Source of the DNA: Candidatus Poribacteria bacterium
GTDB lineage: Bacteria; Poribacteria; WGA-4E; GCA-2687025
DNA: 64,000 bases
Reading direction: 5' to 3'
Assembly (NCBI GenBank): GCA_028818695.1
Contig: JAPPNK010000014.1
Span: forward strand, 1 to 64,000
Shown here: positions 1 through 8,531 of the stretch, piece after piece
How positions within the stretch are numbered: the stretch's first letter is position 1
Layout: every line of letters begins with the position of its first letter
Notes under the pieces: generated by a model
The model's database searches: none
What the model was told of the DNA's origin: nothing
The model's input: only the letters and a program-made list of their open reading frames with translations
Position numbers and translations under genes: made by a program

Positions 1-46
1 CCATCAATAGAGCGATCATTCGTTCAAATGTCCCAACTTTACGCAT
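1..46. repeat. Right end of a dispersed MITE-like element
   Basis: Bases 1-46 closely match 60213-60257 (both read ATAGAGCGATCAT, then GTTCAAATGTC, then ACTTTA). They end in ATGTCCCAACTTT, the terminal repeat of the element described at 10271-10419. The rest of this copy lies outside the window. It is non-coding and sits upstream of hemC. Confidence 0.65.
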
Positions 47-122
47 GAGGTCGGAATAGAGGGTTCATTGAGCGTCATTCGGCGCTATCATACGTTATGA
101 GATAACGGCATGGAGCGGCGTT

Positions 123-1025
123 TTGACGGAACGGATACGCATTGGCACGCGGGGGAGCGCGCTGGCGCTGGCGCAGACGCAGCTGGTTGCGGACGCGCTG
201 ACAGCGGAGGTGGAAACGCGCGTCGTTCGCACAACGGGCGACCGCATTCAGGACCGTCCGCTGCCAGAAATCGGCGGGAAAGGGCTGTTCACATCGGAGC
301 TGGAAACGGCTCTGCTGGAGGGGCGCATCGACGCCGCCGTCCACAGCATGAAAGACATGCCGACCGAAATGGACGCGCGGCTAACGGTCGGGGCGGTTCC
401 GACGAGGGGCAACCCGTTCGACGCGCTCGTAACAGCCGACGGTTCCACTTTGAAAGAGCTGCCGGAAGGCGCGCGCGTCGGGACAAGCAGCCGGCGGCGC
501 GCCGCCCAGCTGCTTGCCGTTCGCCCCGATCTGAACGCGGAACCGATACGCGGCAATGTGGACACGCGGCTGCGAAAATTGCGCGGCGACGCGCGCAGGG
601 CGCCGGACGCGCTCGTACTTGCGGCGGCGGGGATGGAGCGGCTCGGCCTGGGGGGCAAGATCGTTCAGCTGTTGAAGCCGCCTGTGATGCTGCCCGCTGT
701 TGGGCAGGGCGCCCTATGCATACAAACGCGAACGGGAGACGCGGCGACGCTGAAGCTCCTGCAACCTGCGCATGACGAGGCGGCATGGCTAGCCGTTCAA
801 GCCGAACGCTCCTTTCTGCGCGCCTTAGGCGGAGGCTGTCATACGCCCATCGCCGCTTACGCCGTATGGACAGACGAGGACGGGGCGGCGCTGACAGGGC
901 GCGTCTTGAGCGCGGACGGTTCAAAATGCGTTGAAGGCGCGCGCGCCGGGCATGACCCTGAAATTGTCGGGGCGAAGCTGGCTGAAGAGCTTTTGAAACA
1001 AGGGGCGAAGGAGCTGCTGACATGA
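123..1025 (+). CDS. hemC: Hydroxymethylbilane synthase (porphobilinogen deaminase)
   Basis: Polymerises four porphobilinogens into hydroxymethylbilane in tetrapyrrole synthesis (cytosolic). The 300-residue protein has the family's usual length. It shows the N-terminal IRIGTRGSALALAQT motif, the catalytic-aspartate segment HSMKDMP (about residues 74-80), the arginine-rich GTSSRRRAAQL stretch, and the dipyrromethane-cofactor cysteine in LGGGCHTPIA (C239). The start is TTG at 123, preceded by GGAG at about 112-115; no in-frame ATG gives a better fit. The stop overlaps the next start as ATGA, so it is probably translationally coupled to the cobA/hemD fusion and is the first gene of a haem/cytochrome c maturation operon. 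Confidence 0.95.
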   Translation: MTERIRIGTRGSALALAQTQLVADALTAEVETRVVRTTGDRIQDRPLPEIGGKGLFTSELETALLEGRIDAAVHSMKDMPTEMDARLTVGAVPTRGNPFDALVTADGSTLKELPEGARVGTSSRRRAAQLLAVRPDLNAEPIRGNVDTRLRKLRGDARRAPDALVLAAAGMERLGLGGKIVQLLKPPVMLPAVGQGALCIQTRTGDAATLKLLQPAHDEAAWLAVQAERSFLRALGGGCHTPIAAYAVWTDEDGAALTGRVLSADGSKCVEGARAGHDPEIVGAKLAEELLKQGAKELLT

Positions 1026-2536
1026 CGGGGCGGGCGTATCTTATCGGAGCGGGACCGGGCGACCCGAAGCTGTTGACGCTGCGCGGGCGCGAGCTGTTGG
1101 AGCGCGCCGACATCGTCTTTTACGACGCGCTGGCAAACCCGTCGCTTCTGAAATACGCGCGCCCGGACGCCGAAAAAGTGTATGTCGGCAAGCGCGGAGG
1201 CGAGAATTATATTCAACAGGAGGAACTGAACGCCCGACTCGTCAAAGCGGCGCGGGAAGGCAAGACGATCGCCCGTCTCAAAGGCGGCGACCCGTTCATC
1301 TTCGGGCGCGGAGGCGAGGAGGCGGAAATGCTGCGCCTTGCCGGCGTGGAGGTTGAGATCGCGCCGGGCGTTCCGTCGCCTGTCGCGGCTCCCGCTTACG
1401 CCGGCATTCCGTTGACGCACCGCGAATTCGCCTCGTCTGCCGCGTTTGTGACGGGGCATGAGGACCCGTCTAAGCCCTCCCCCTCCGTCGACTGGAGAAA
1501 GTTGGCGGACGCGGTCGACACGATCGCGGCGCTGATGGGGATGGGGAACTTGGCGCGCATCGCGGAGGAGCTGATCGCCGGCGGGCGGGCGCCGGAGACG
1601 CCGGCGGCGGTCATTCAGTGGGGGACGCTTCCGCGGCAGCGAACGGTTTTGGCGCAATTGTCGACCGTCGCGGCGGAGGCGGAGAAGGCGGGCGTCGGCA
1701 GCCCCGCGATTGTTCTCATCGGCGAGGTCGCGCAGTTGCGGGAGCGCCTGGCATGGTTCGACCGCCGGCCGTTGTTTGGACGAACCGCGGTCGTGACGCG
1801 CGCCCGCTCACAGGCGAGTTCGCTGGTCGGCTTGCTGGAGGAGGCGGGGGCTGAAGTGATCGAATGTCCGTCGATTCGCGCCGTTCCTTTGAAAGAAAAC
1901 GCGCTTTTAGACGCCTCGGTAAAGGTCCTCCGCGGTTTTGACTGGACGATTTTTTCAAGCGTGAACGCTGTGGACGCTTTCTGGGAGCGACTGGAGTCGG
2001 CGGGTCTGGACGCGCGCGCGTTTGGCGCATGTCGAGTCGCCGCAGTCGGTCCTGCGACGGCGCGCCGCCTTCGCGAGCGGGGAATTCAACCCGACCTTGT
2101 GCCGCGCGAGTCGCGTTCCGAGGGCGTCTTGAAGGAGCTGGAGAATCCCGTCTGGAAGCGATTTTTGCTAGTGCGAGCGTTGAAGGGGCGTGAAACGCTG
2201 CGCGAGGGGCTGCGAAACGCGGGGGCGGAGGTGGTGGACGCGCCGGCGTATGAGACCATCGCGGACGCGCAGAACGCCGACCTTGTCAAAGAACGATTAG
2301 CGCAAAGGGGGGTAGACGTGGTAACATTTACCAGCGGATCGACGGTCGAGAATTTTTTAAAGGCTCTTCAGACCGAGGATGCGGAGGATTTGCTTCAAAA
2401 TGCGGCAGTCGCGGCGATTGGGCCCGTGACGCGCGCGGCGGCTGAAGCGCGCGGCTTGAAGGTCGCCATCGAAGCGCCTGAAGCGAGCGTCGAATCGCTG
2501 GCAGAAGCGGTCAACAGTTATTTTGCGGGAAAGTGA
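1022..2536 (+). CDS. cobA-hemD: Fused uroporphyrinogen-III C-methyltransferase / uroporphyrinogen-III synthase
   Basis: A 504-residue two-domain fusion. Residues 1 to about 245 are a SAM-dependent uroporphyrinogen-III methyltransferase (CobA/SUMT) with YLIGAGPGDPKLLTLRG at the N-terminus and LKGGDPFIFGRGGEE, which makes precorrin-2 for siroheme or cobalamin. From about residue 249 (GRTAVVTRAR) to the end is a HemD domain with FSSVNAVDAFW and TFTSGSTVENF, which cyclises hydroxymethylbilane to uroporphyrinogen III. Such fusions are known in Firmicutes and other phyla. It overlaps hemC by four bases, so three consecutive steps are encoded by two coupled genes. Confidence 0.94.
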   Translation: MTGRAYLIGAGPGDPKLLTLRGRELLERADIVFYDALANPSLLKYARPDAEKVYVGKRGGENYIQQEELNARLVKAAREGKTIARLKGGDPFIFGRGGEEAEMLRLAGVEVEIAPGVPSPVAAPAYAGIPLTHREFASSAAFVTGHEDPSKPSPSVDWRKLADAVDTIAALMGMGNLARIAEELIAGGRAPETPAAVIQWGTLPRQRTVLAQLSTVAAEAEKAGVGSPAIVLIGEVAQLRERLAWFDRRPLFGRTAVVTRARSQASSLVGLLEEAGAEVIECPSIRAVPLKENALLDASVKVLRGFDWTIFSSVNAVDAFWERLESAGLDARAFGACRVAAVGPATARRLRERGIQPDLVPRESRSEGVLKELENPVWKRFLLVRALKGRETLREGLRNAGAEVVDAPAYETIADAQNADLVKERLAQRGVDVVTFTSGSTVENFLKALQTEDAEDLLQNAAVAAIGPVTRAAAEARGLKVAIEAPEASVESLAEAVNSYFAGK

Positions 2537-2543
2537 GCGCCTT

Positions 2544-3053
2544 ATGGAACGCAAATGGATCAAGTTCGTTCTCGCCGGGACGCTGCTGACAGCGGCGGCG
2601 GTCGTGTTGAGCGTCGTCGCCTTCAACAGCCCCGGCGCAAACCTCATCCGCTTCACCCCGGACCAGCTGCTTGCGGATCAGGACGGAGCGTCCGCCGGCG
2701 TTCAGGTGGACGGATGGGTCGCCGAAGGGACGGAACAGTACGACATCGACCGGCAGGAACTGCGCTTTCAGGTTCGCGACGCCGAAAGAACGGCGTATAT
2801 CGACGTCGTCTATCGAGAAGGGCTGAAGCCGGACAGCTTCAAGGAGGGGCAGGGCGTCGTTGTGAGCGGACATTACAACCGGGCGTCCAACACAATTGAG
2901 GCGTCTAAGCTGATGACGAAATGCCCCTCTAAATATGAAGCGGCGGACGGCGGTTACGCCGAGTCGGAAGGCGCGGCGGACGGCGGTTACGCCGAGTCGG
3001 AAGGCGCGGCGAAACAGGTTGAGGAGCCGCTCAGCTCCGAAAGCTCTCCATGA
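2544..3053 (+). CDS. ccmE: Cytochrome c maturation haem chaperone CcmE, CxxxY type
   Basis: Periplasmic, membrane-tethered haem chaperone of System I. The 169-residue protein has one N-terminal membrane anchor (residues 7-27) and the OB-fold CcmE domain (about 33-130) ending ASKLMTKCPSKY. The covalent haem ligand in classical CcmE is histidine (HxxxY); here it is cysteine, giving C127-P-S-K-Y131, the CxxxY variant known from archaea and Desulfovibrio. The C-terminal tail contains an exact 11-residue duplication (AADGGYAESEG twice). ATG at 2544 is preferred over upstream TTG at 2523 because it puts the anchor next to the start. It overlaps ccmF by four bases. Confidence 0.9.
   Translation: MERKWIKFVLAGTLLTAAAVVLSVVAFNSPGANLIRFTPDQLLADQDGASAGVQVDGWVAEGTEQYDIDRQELRFQVRDAERTAYIDVVYREGLKPDSFKEGQGVVVSGHYNRASNTIEASKLMTKCPSKYEAADGGYAESEGAADGGYAESEGAAKQVEEPLSSESSP
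2940..3008 (+). repeat. Two-copy 33-bp perfect tandem repeat inside ccmE
   Basis: A 33-bp unit starting CGGCGGACGGCGGTTACGCC occurs at 2941 and again, identically, at 2974. It encodes AADGGYAESEG twice in the tail of CcmE, after the haem-binding motif. Being an in-frame multiple of three with no differences, it looks like a recent slippage or unequal-crossover event. Confidence 0.9.
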
Positions 3054-5242
3054 ACGGTCGTCCGCGCGAGACGAAGTTTGCTTTTTCCGCCGCCTTCGCG
3101 TTTTTGGGCGTTTCGACGCTCGGTTTTTTGCTTTTGTCTAAGGCGGACGAGGTCGCCGTTACGGGGTTTCCGCGCGCCGCCGTTTACGCTGCCGCGGGAG
3201 CCTCGGCATGGGCGTGCCTCGCGTTCGCCGTCGGGCTGCGCCTTCGCCATGAGGGTTGGCTCCGCAGCGCGCGCCGCGGGATTGTCGTCGCGTGGACGCT
3301 CATGCTCTTCACGACAATCTGCCTGCTCATCGCTCTGCTGTCGGACTGGTATCATATCGAGTATGTTTGGCGCACTTCCACGCCGGATCAGCCCGTTCAT
3401 TACAAGTTGAGCGCCCTGTGGGGCGGCATGTCCGGTTCCATGCTGTTTTGGAACGCGATACTGACCTCCTGCGCCGCGCTGATGGTCTGGCGAAGCCGGC
3501 GCGAAGAGGACAGGCTGACCGATTACGCGCTCGGCGTCATGTCGGTCGTCATGCTGTTTTATGCGGCGCTGTCGGCGGGGATTGTGCCGGGGATCAGCAA
3601 CCCGTTTCAGCTGCTGAACGCAGACGTCCTGGCGCGCATCGAAGCGGACTTGGCGGCAGGCGCTTCAACGCGCGGGCTTGGAATGAACCCGCTTTTACAG
3701 ACGCCCTTGATGATGATTCACCCCCCGAACCTGTACGGCGGGTTTGTGATCTGCACAGCGCCGTTCGCCTACGCGGTCGGGTCAATGCTTCAAGGGTCGG
3801 GAAGTACGCTCTGGCTCGCGCGTTCTCGGCGGTGGACGATCGCGGCGTGGCTGTTCTTGACGCTCGGAAATCTGCTCGGCGGAGCATGGGCGTATAACGA
3901 ACTCGGATGGGGCGGTTACTGGGGCTGGGACCCTGTGGAGAACGCCGCGCTGCTGCCTTGGCTCATGATCACCGCCTTTCTCCATTCGGTGATGATTCAA
4001 GAGCGGCGCAACATGCTCAAGATATGGAACATCGCTCTCATATCGCTCACTTTTCTGCTTGTGCTGTTTGGGACCATGCTGGTCCGCTGCGGGCTGTTGA
4101 CATCGGTGCATGCGTTTGGGGAGTCGAGCGAGCTGTTAGCTTATTTTGGAAGCTTTCTGGCGCTTTCAACGATCGCCGTCGTTTGGTTGATCGCGCGCCG
4201 ATGGCGCCAGCTGCGCAGCGTCAATCGGTTCGATTCGCTGCTGTCTAAGGAGGCGGCGTTCCTTTTTAACAACTGGATCTTTGTGATCAGCGCCGCGGTT
4301 GTCCTGGCAGGCACCATTTTTCCGATCATCTCAGAAGCGTATTACACCTATGTGCGCGGAATCCCCGACCGCAAGATCGCCGTTTCGGAGCCGTATTACA
4401 ACGCTTTCATCGTGCCGCTCGGGCTGATTCTGCTCGCGCTGACAGGCATCGGACCGATGATTTCTTGGAAAAAAGCGACCGGTTCGAACCTTCGCCGCAA
4501 CTTCCTCTGGCCGACAGCGGCGGGTTTGGTTGCGGCGCTGGCGTGCGTCGCCCCGTTCGCCATGATCGGCAGTTCCTCCCCTGACGGATTCCCATTATTG
4601 AAGACGATCTATTCGCTGTTGTGCGTTTTTGCGTCCGTGTTTGTGCTGGGAACGGTGGCGCTGGAGTACTGGAAGGGCGTAAGGATACGCCTGCGGCGCG
4701 GGTCGCCCAATCTGTTTTCAGCGTTGTTTCAGTTGACGAATCAGAATCGGAGGCGGTACGGCGGTTATATTGTGCATATCGGGGTGGCGCTGTTTTATAT
4801 CGGCGCGCTTGGGTCGAACGGGTTTCAGCTGTCGGAGCGGGTGAAGCTGGCGCCGGGCGAAACGTATCAGATCGCCGGCTATCAGCTGAAATACGCCGGC
4901 GAGCCGTTTCAAAAACGCGGCCAGAACGTTGTTTTTCATGGCGTTCCGATTGAGGTCTCCAAAAACGGCAGCGGTCCAATCGCCGAACTGGAGCCGTCGC
5001 GCGGCCAGTACGACGCCAGCGAAACAGCGACATACGAAGCCTCGACGCTGCGCCGCTTGTCGGGCGACCTGTATATCGCTCTCGGCGGGATCAACGAAGA
5101 AGGAAAAGCCGATATGCAGGTATACTACAATCCGCTCGCATGGGTCGTCCTGTGGGCGGTTCCGGTTGTGATGATTATCGGCGGGGCGGTCTGTCTGGCG
5201 GAGCGGATCAAATACCGGCCGGCGAAGGGAGCGGAAGAATGA
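3050..5242 (+). CDS. ccmF: Cytochrome c haem lyase subunit CcmF
   Basis: A multi-pass membrane protein of 730 residues that takes haem from holo-CcmE and attaches it to apocytochrome c. It carries the tryptophan-rich WWD signature GWGGYWGWDPVEN (about residues 287-299), flanked by the histidine-containing segments typical of the HemS/CcmF/CcmC family (MMIHPPNLYGGF before, SVHAFGESSE after). A large C-terminal periplasmic domain follows about residue 575, ahead of a last membrane helix. Length is close to the 600-750 usual for the family. ATG at 3050 overlaps the ccmE stop, and its own stop overlaps the next gene. Confidence 0.95.
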   Translation: MNGRPRETKFAFSAAFAFLGVSTLGFLLLSKADEVAVTGFPRAAVYAAAGASAWACLAFAVGLRLRHEGWLRSARRGIVVAWTLMLFTTICLLIALLSDWYHIEYVWRTSTPDQPVHYKLSALWGGMSGSMLFWNAILTSCAALMVWRSRREEDRLTDYALGVMSVVMLFYAALSAGIVPGISNPFQLLNADVLARIEADLAAGASTRGLGMNPLLQTPLMMIHPPNLYGGFVICTAPFAYAVGSMLQGSGSTLWLARSRRWTIAAWLFLTLGNLLGGAWAYNELGWGGYWGWDPVENAALLPWLMITAFLHSVMIQERRNMLKIWNIALISLTFLLVLFGTMLVRCGLLTSVHAFGESSELLAYFGSFLALSTIAVVWLIARRWRQLRSVNRFDSLLSKEAAFLFNNWIFVISAAVVLAGTIFPIISEAYYTYVRGIPDRKIAVSEPYYNAFIVPLGLILLALTGIGPMISWKKATGSNLRRNFLWPTAAGLVAALACVAPFAMIGSSSPDGFPLLKTIYSLLCVFASVFVLGTVALEYWKGVRIRLRRGSPNLFSALFQLTNQNRRRYGGYIVHIGVALFYIGALGSNGFQLSERVKLAPGETYQIAGYQLKYAGEPFQKRGQNVVFHGVPIEVSKNGSGPIAELEPSRGQYDASETATYEASTLRRLSGDLYIALGGINEEGKADMQVYYNPLAWVVLWAVPVVMIIGGAVCLAERIKYRPAKGAEE

Positions 5243-5709
5243 AGCGTATCGCGTTTGCGGCGGCGTTGACCGCTGTCATGGTTGTTGGAGCGGCCGAGGA
5301 GAGCGGGCAGCTGACGCCGATTCAAAAGACGGCGCTGAAGAAAGCGTCGCAAAGCGTCCTTTGCAGCTGCGGCTGCCCGCCGACGATTCTGAATGATTGC
5401 ATATGCGATGAGGCGCGCGCCTTCAGAGATGTCATGACCGAGCAGGCGCGGGAGGGGATGACCGGGGAACAGATTGCGGCGGCGTATATTGAAAAGTATG
5501 GAGAGCAGTATCGCCCGGCGCCGGCGAAGAAAGGTTTTGATCTTCTGCTCTGGATATTGCCGGCGGTTCTGTTTGCCGCGGCGACAGCGTTTCTCTGTAT
5601 TTTCTTAATGTCTCAAAAAGAGAGGGAGGAAGAGACGGCGGCGAAACAGCCCCAGGACGAGTATCGAGAGCGAATTGAAAAAGAGCTGAAGGAGCGCCGG
5701 ACGGTATGA
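5239..5709 (+). CDS. ccmH: CcmH-like thiol protein of cytochrome c maturation
   Basis: 156 residues: a signal peptide (about 1-19), a short periplasmic thiol domain, a transmembrane helix (about 106-127) and a charged cytoplasmic tail. In place of the classical LRCxxCQ site of CcmH it has LCSCGCPP (C42, C44, C46) plus a second pair at C54 and C56 (DCICDE). This cysteine-rich form is placed in the CcmH role, which is to keep apocytochrome CxxCH thiols reduced, by its position after ccmF and its topology. ATG at 5239 overlaps the ccmF stop. Five clustered cysteines could also bind a metal. Confidence 0.75.
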   Translation: MKRIAFAAALTAVMVVGAAEESGQLTPIQKTALKKASQSVLCSCGCPPTILNDCICDEARAFRDVMTEQAREGMTGEQIAAAYIEKYGEQYRPAPAKKGFDLLLWILPAVLFAAATAFLCIFLMSQKEREEETAAKQPQDEYRERIEKELKERRTV

Positions 5710-5728
5710 GCGTTGGGATGGATTCAAG

Positions 5729-6115
5729 ATGACGGCGGAGACGGCTCTGTTCGCTGCATTGTGCGCGTTGACGCTGCTGGGCTTGCTTTATTTAGGAAGC
5801 CCGATTTTGAGCGCCGGCGGGCGGCGTTTTGAGGCGCGCGACACGGAGCTGGACGAGCTGATGATAGAGCGGGAGCGCAGCTACACGGCTCTTGCCGATC
5901 TGGACTTTGACAGAGATTGCGGAAAGATTTCGGAACGCGATTATGAGCGGCTACGGGCCGATCTGATGCAGGAAACGGCGCATATACTGGCGGAGATGGA
6001 CGCGCGCATTGAGGAGCGGGGAGGCTCCCCAACCGCGCCCGCCGGCTCCATTGACGACGACCTGCTTGAGCGGGAGATCGAAGCGTTCAAGAAAGCGCGG
6101 GGGCAATACCGATGA
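5729..6115 (+). CDS. Short CcmI-like cytochrome c maturation protein
   Basis: A 128-residue protein with one N-terminal membrane helix (about 4-27) followed by a charged, mostly helical cytoplasmic region containing ALADLDFDRDCGKISERDYERL. That segment is the pattern seen at the N-terminus of CcmI (AL.DLDFD...GK.S..DY). The TPR domain of full CcmI is absent, so it is either a minimal CcmI-type adaptor or a partner of the preceding ccmH-like protein. Its stop overlaps the start of the next gene. Confidence 0.6.
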   Translation: MTAETALFAALCALTLLGLLYLGSPILSAGGRRFEARDTELDELMIERERSYTALADLDFDRDCGKISERDYERLRADLMQETAHILAEMDARIEERGGSPTAPAGSIDDDLLEREIEAFKKARGQYR

Positions 6116-7845
6116 GGCTGACAGGGCGGATCGCCGCGGCATGCGCGCTCGCGCTGGCGATTTCAACCGCCGCAGACGCGCAGACGACAGGAACGATACG
6201 CGGACGACTTCTCGACGCGGCGACGGAACAGACATACGACAACGTGGAGGTGACTCTCACCTGGACGCAAGAGGGCAAAACGGAGCGGCGCGTTCAACGG
6301 ACGCAGAACGGCGGGCGGTATGCATTCACCGGGCTGCCTGTTCAGCTGGAGCTGTCGTTCACGCTTTCGGCGGAGGTGGACGGGGAGCTTGTTGAGCGGA
6401 GCGGCGTTGCGCTGTCGGAATGGACGCCGGAAATGACCTACGATTTGAAGCGCGTCGCGGCGACCTCAGACCGCGCGGACCTGGCGACGCGCCTCGTGAT
6501 TGCGATCCATGATTCGGGCGACCGCAGCTCATGGAGGCTGGCAGAATTCATAACGATAGAAAACAAGGGCGCCGAAAATTATGTCCACGCGGACGCCGAC
6601 GGTCGACGGATTCCCCTGCGTTTAGAAACGCCGGCGAGAGCGGCGGAGCTCTCTGGAGAACGTCAGGAAGGCGGCAGCGGAGCCTCAACGCCGCTTCTGA
6701 CAGACGAACGGGACGCGCTTCTGAACGATCCGCTGCCGCCGGGGCAAACGCTCATCACATACTCCTACAGCCTTTCGGCGCAGCCGCCGCTGAACCTGTC
6801 GCGGACGCTTCATCTTCCGATGGACGAAATTCTTGTGCTGATCGAAAACCCGAACGGGAGGGTTCTCTCAGACGGGTTTGAGTCGACAGGCTCGCAGACA
6901 ATCGGGGAAGCCTTGTTTCAGCGTTTTGAGCTGAAGAACGCGCCGGCGGGGCAGAGCATACCGATACAGGTAGAGCTGCCGTCGTTGTCGGCGCAGCTGA
7001 TGATCATGCTTCGAGCGGCGGAAAAGGACGGGTTTGTTGAGGCGGTTGAGTTTCTGCATGTCCAAAACAACGGAACGGAGGATTTTGCCGAGACCGATCA
7101 TGACGGCGTCCCGATCGGTTTGCATATCCATCTGCCAGAAGGCGCGCGGGATGTACAGGCAGGCGGCGCAGGCGGGCAGTCGATTGAAACGCGGGTGGAC
7201 GAAACAGGCGTGAGCGTCGTCAACCCGATACCCCCGGGGACGACAACCATTGAGCTGGCGTATTTAATGCCTGTCGGCTCGCCGATGGACCTGTCGCGTT
7301 CGTTCCATATGCCGGTGAGAGAGATACGGGCGGGGCTAGAGAATTTGCGCGCCTGGATCGTCTCTCCATTTTTCATCATGCAAGGCTCCGAATTGATCCA
7401 CGGGGATGGAAGCGGCGCTCCTCCGATGCGCATCAACCTGTTCACGCGGCGGAACATTCGGTTTGGCCGCTCCGTTCCGATACGGGTGGAGTTTTTTGGC
7501 GGCGCGGATTCAGGTTCCAAGGGGGTTCCGATTTTCTTGGCGGTCTTGATGGGCGCGCTTGCGTTGACGGTCGGCGGAGCGGTCGGTTCATGGATATCGC
7601 AGTCGCGCGCGTTGAACAGGAAAACGACGGAGGAGCCTGCGCCGCCGCCCCGTCGTCCGACGGAGGGGTTGAAGCGTTTCAAGGCGGGCGATCTGGCGGT
7701 GATGAAGCGGATGCTGTTGGAGTATATCGCGGAGCTGGACGCGCAGCGGGAACAGAATGCGCTGACGGGCGCCGCCCACCGGCAGATGCGCGACGAGGCG
7801 AAAGCGCGCCTTGCCCGCGTCATTGAACAACAAGAGGCGACATGA
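6112..7845 (+). CDS. Membrane-anchored protein with duplicated extracytoplasmic domain, unknown role in the ccm cluster
   Basis: 577 residues with a clear signal peptide (cleavage near ADA-Q24), then a carboxypeptidase-regulatory-like beta-sandwich (TTGTIRGRLLDA onward). An internally duplicated region follows: copy 1 has ITIENKGAENY, LPPGQTLITYSY, LNLSRTLHLP; copy 2 has LHVQNNGTEDF, IPPGTTTIELAY, MDLSRSFHMP. A transmembrane helix at about 463-485 and a helical cytoplasmic tail complete it. It sits between the ccmI-like gene and ccmA with an ATGA overlap, so it is co-transcribed with cytochrome maturation genes, but I do not recognise it as a known Ccm component. A structural or sensing role at the membrane is only a guess. 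Confidence 0.75.
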   Translation: MRLTGRIAAACALALAISTAADAQTTGTIRGRLLDAATEQTYDNVEVTLTWTQEGKTERRVQRTQNGGRYAFTGLPVQLELSFTLSAEVDGELVERSGVALSEWTPEMTYDLKRVAATSDRADLATRLVIAIHDSGDRSSWRLAEFITIENKGAENYVHADADGRRIPLRLETPARAAELSGERQEGGSGASTPLLTDERDALLNDPLPPGQTLITYSYSLSAQPPLNLSRTLHLPMDEILVLIENPNGRVLSDGFESTGSQTIGEALFQRFELKNAPAGQSIPIQVELPSLSAQLMIMLRAAEKDGFVEAVEFLHVQNNGTEDFAETDHDGVPIGLHIHLPEGARDVQAGGAGGQSIETRVDETGVSVVNPIPPGTTTIELAYLMPVGSPMDLSRSFHMPVREIRAGLENLRAWIVSPFFIMQGSELIHGDGSGAPPMRINLFTRRNIRFGRSVPIRVEFFGGADSGSKGVPIFLAVLMGALALTVGGAVGSWISQSRALNRKTTEEPAPPPRRPTEGLKRFKAGDLAVMKRMLLEYIAELDAQREQNALTGAAHRQMRDEAKARLARVIEQQEAT

Positions 7846-7855
7846 AGAGCGGGCG

Positions 7856-8512
7856 ATGAACGGGCTTGCGGCGAAGCGTCTAGAAAAGACGCGCGGCGGG
7901 CGCTCTGTTCTGCGCGGGGCGTCGCTTCAAGTGGAGCGCGGCGCAAGCCTGTCGTTGATCGGAGCGAACGGAAGCGGAAAGACGACGCTGCTGGAGCTGC
8001 TGGCGGGGCTGTCTCGACCGAGCGGCGGTTCCATCATATGGAACGGCGTTGACGCGCGGAAGCGTCCAATGACCTACCGCCGCTGCGTCGGATATGCGGC
8101 GCATGAGCCGTTGATTTATCCTGAATGGTCGGGTCGGCAAAACTTGCTTTTTTTTGCGCGGCTGCGGGGCATCGACAATTCGCGCCGGCAGGTTGAACAG
8201 GAACTGAGCGAGGCGGGGTTGACTCCCTTCGCCGAGACGCCCGCGCGGTTCTATTCACGAGGGATGACGCAGCGTCTAGCGCTGGCGCGCGTTTTTTTGC
8301 GCCGTTCAGAGCTGCTGCTTTTGGACGAGCCGTTCGCCGGTCTGGACGAGGAATCGCGCCTGCGCCTGCTGGATCGGCTGCATCGAGAAAGGGAGAGGGG
8401 AGCCGCGCTCATCCTTGCGACGCATGACGCCGAGCTGAGCCGCCAGGCGTGCGAAAGAGAGGCGCGTCTGCAGGACGGAGCGGTCGTCTTTAGCCGCGGC
8501 AGCAGAGAATAA
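7856..8512 (+). CDS. ccmA: ABC transporter ATPase CcmA (holo-CcmE release)
   Basis: 218 residues, a single ABC ATPase domain. Walker A is GANGSGKT (37-44), the signature region reads SRGMTQRLALARVF, Walker B is ELLLLDEPF, and the switch histidine is in ATHD. The short length, the SRGMTQRLALAR form of the signature and the neighbours ccmB-ccmC identify it as CcmA, which drives release of holo-CcmE from CcmC. ATG at 7856 is chosen because it aligns with family N-termini; an earlier in-frame codon at 7811 would overlap the upstream gene. Confidence 0.9.
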   Translation: MNGLAAKRLEKTRGGRSVLRGASLQVERGASLSLIGANGSGKTTLLELLAGLSRPSGGSIIWNGVDARKRPMTYRRCVGYAAHEPLIYPEWSGRQNLLFFARLRGIDNSRRQVEQELSEAGLTPFAETPARFYSRGMTQRLALARVFLRRSELLLLDEPFAGLDEESRLRLLDRLHRERERGAALILATHDAELSRQACEREARLQDGAVVFSRGSRE

Positions 8513-8531
8513 CGTTGAGAAAGCGTTCGTT

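Noticed and set aside
289-1113. Minus-strand open frame opposite hemC
   Set aside because: Its product is low-complexity and arginine-rich, and the plus strand encodes full-length HemC.
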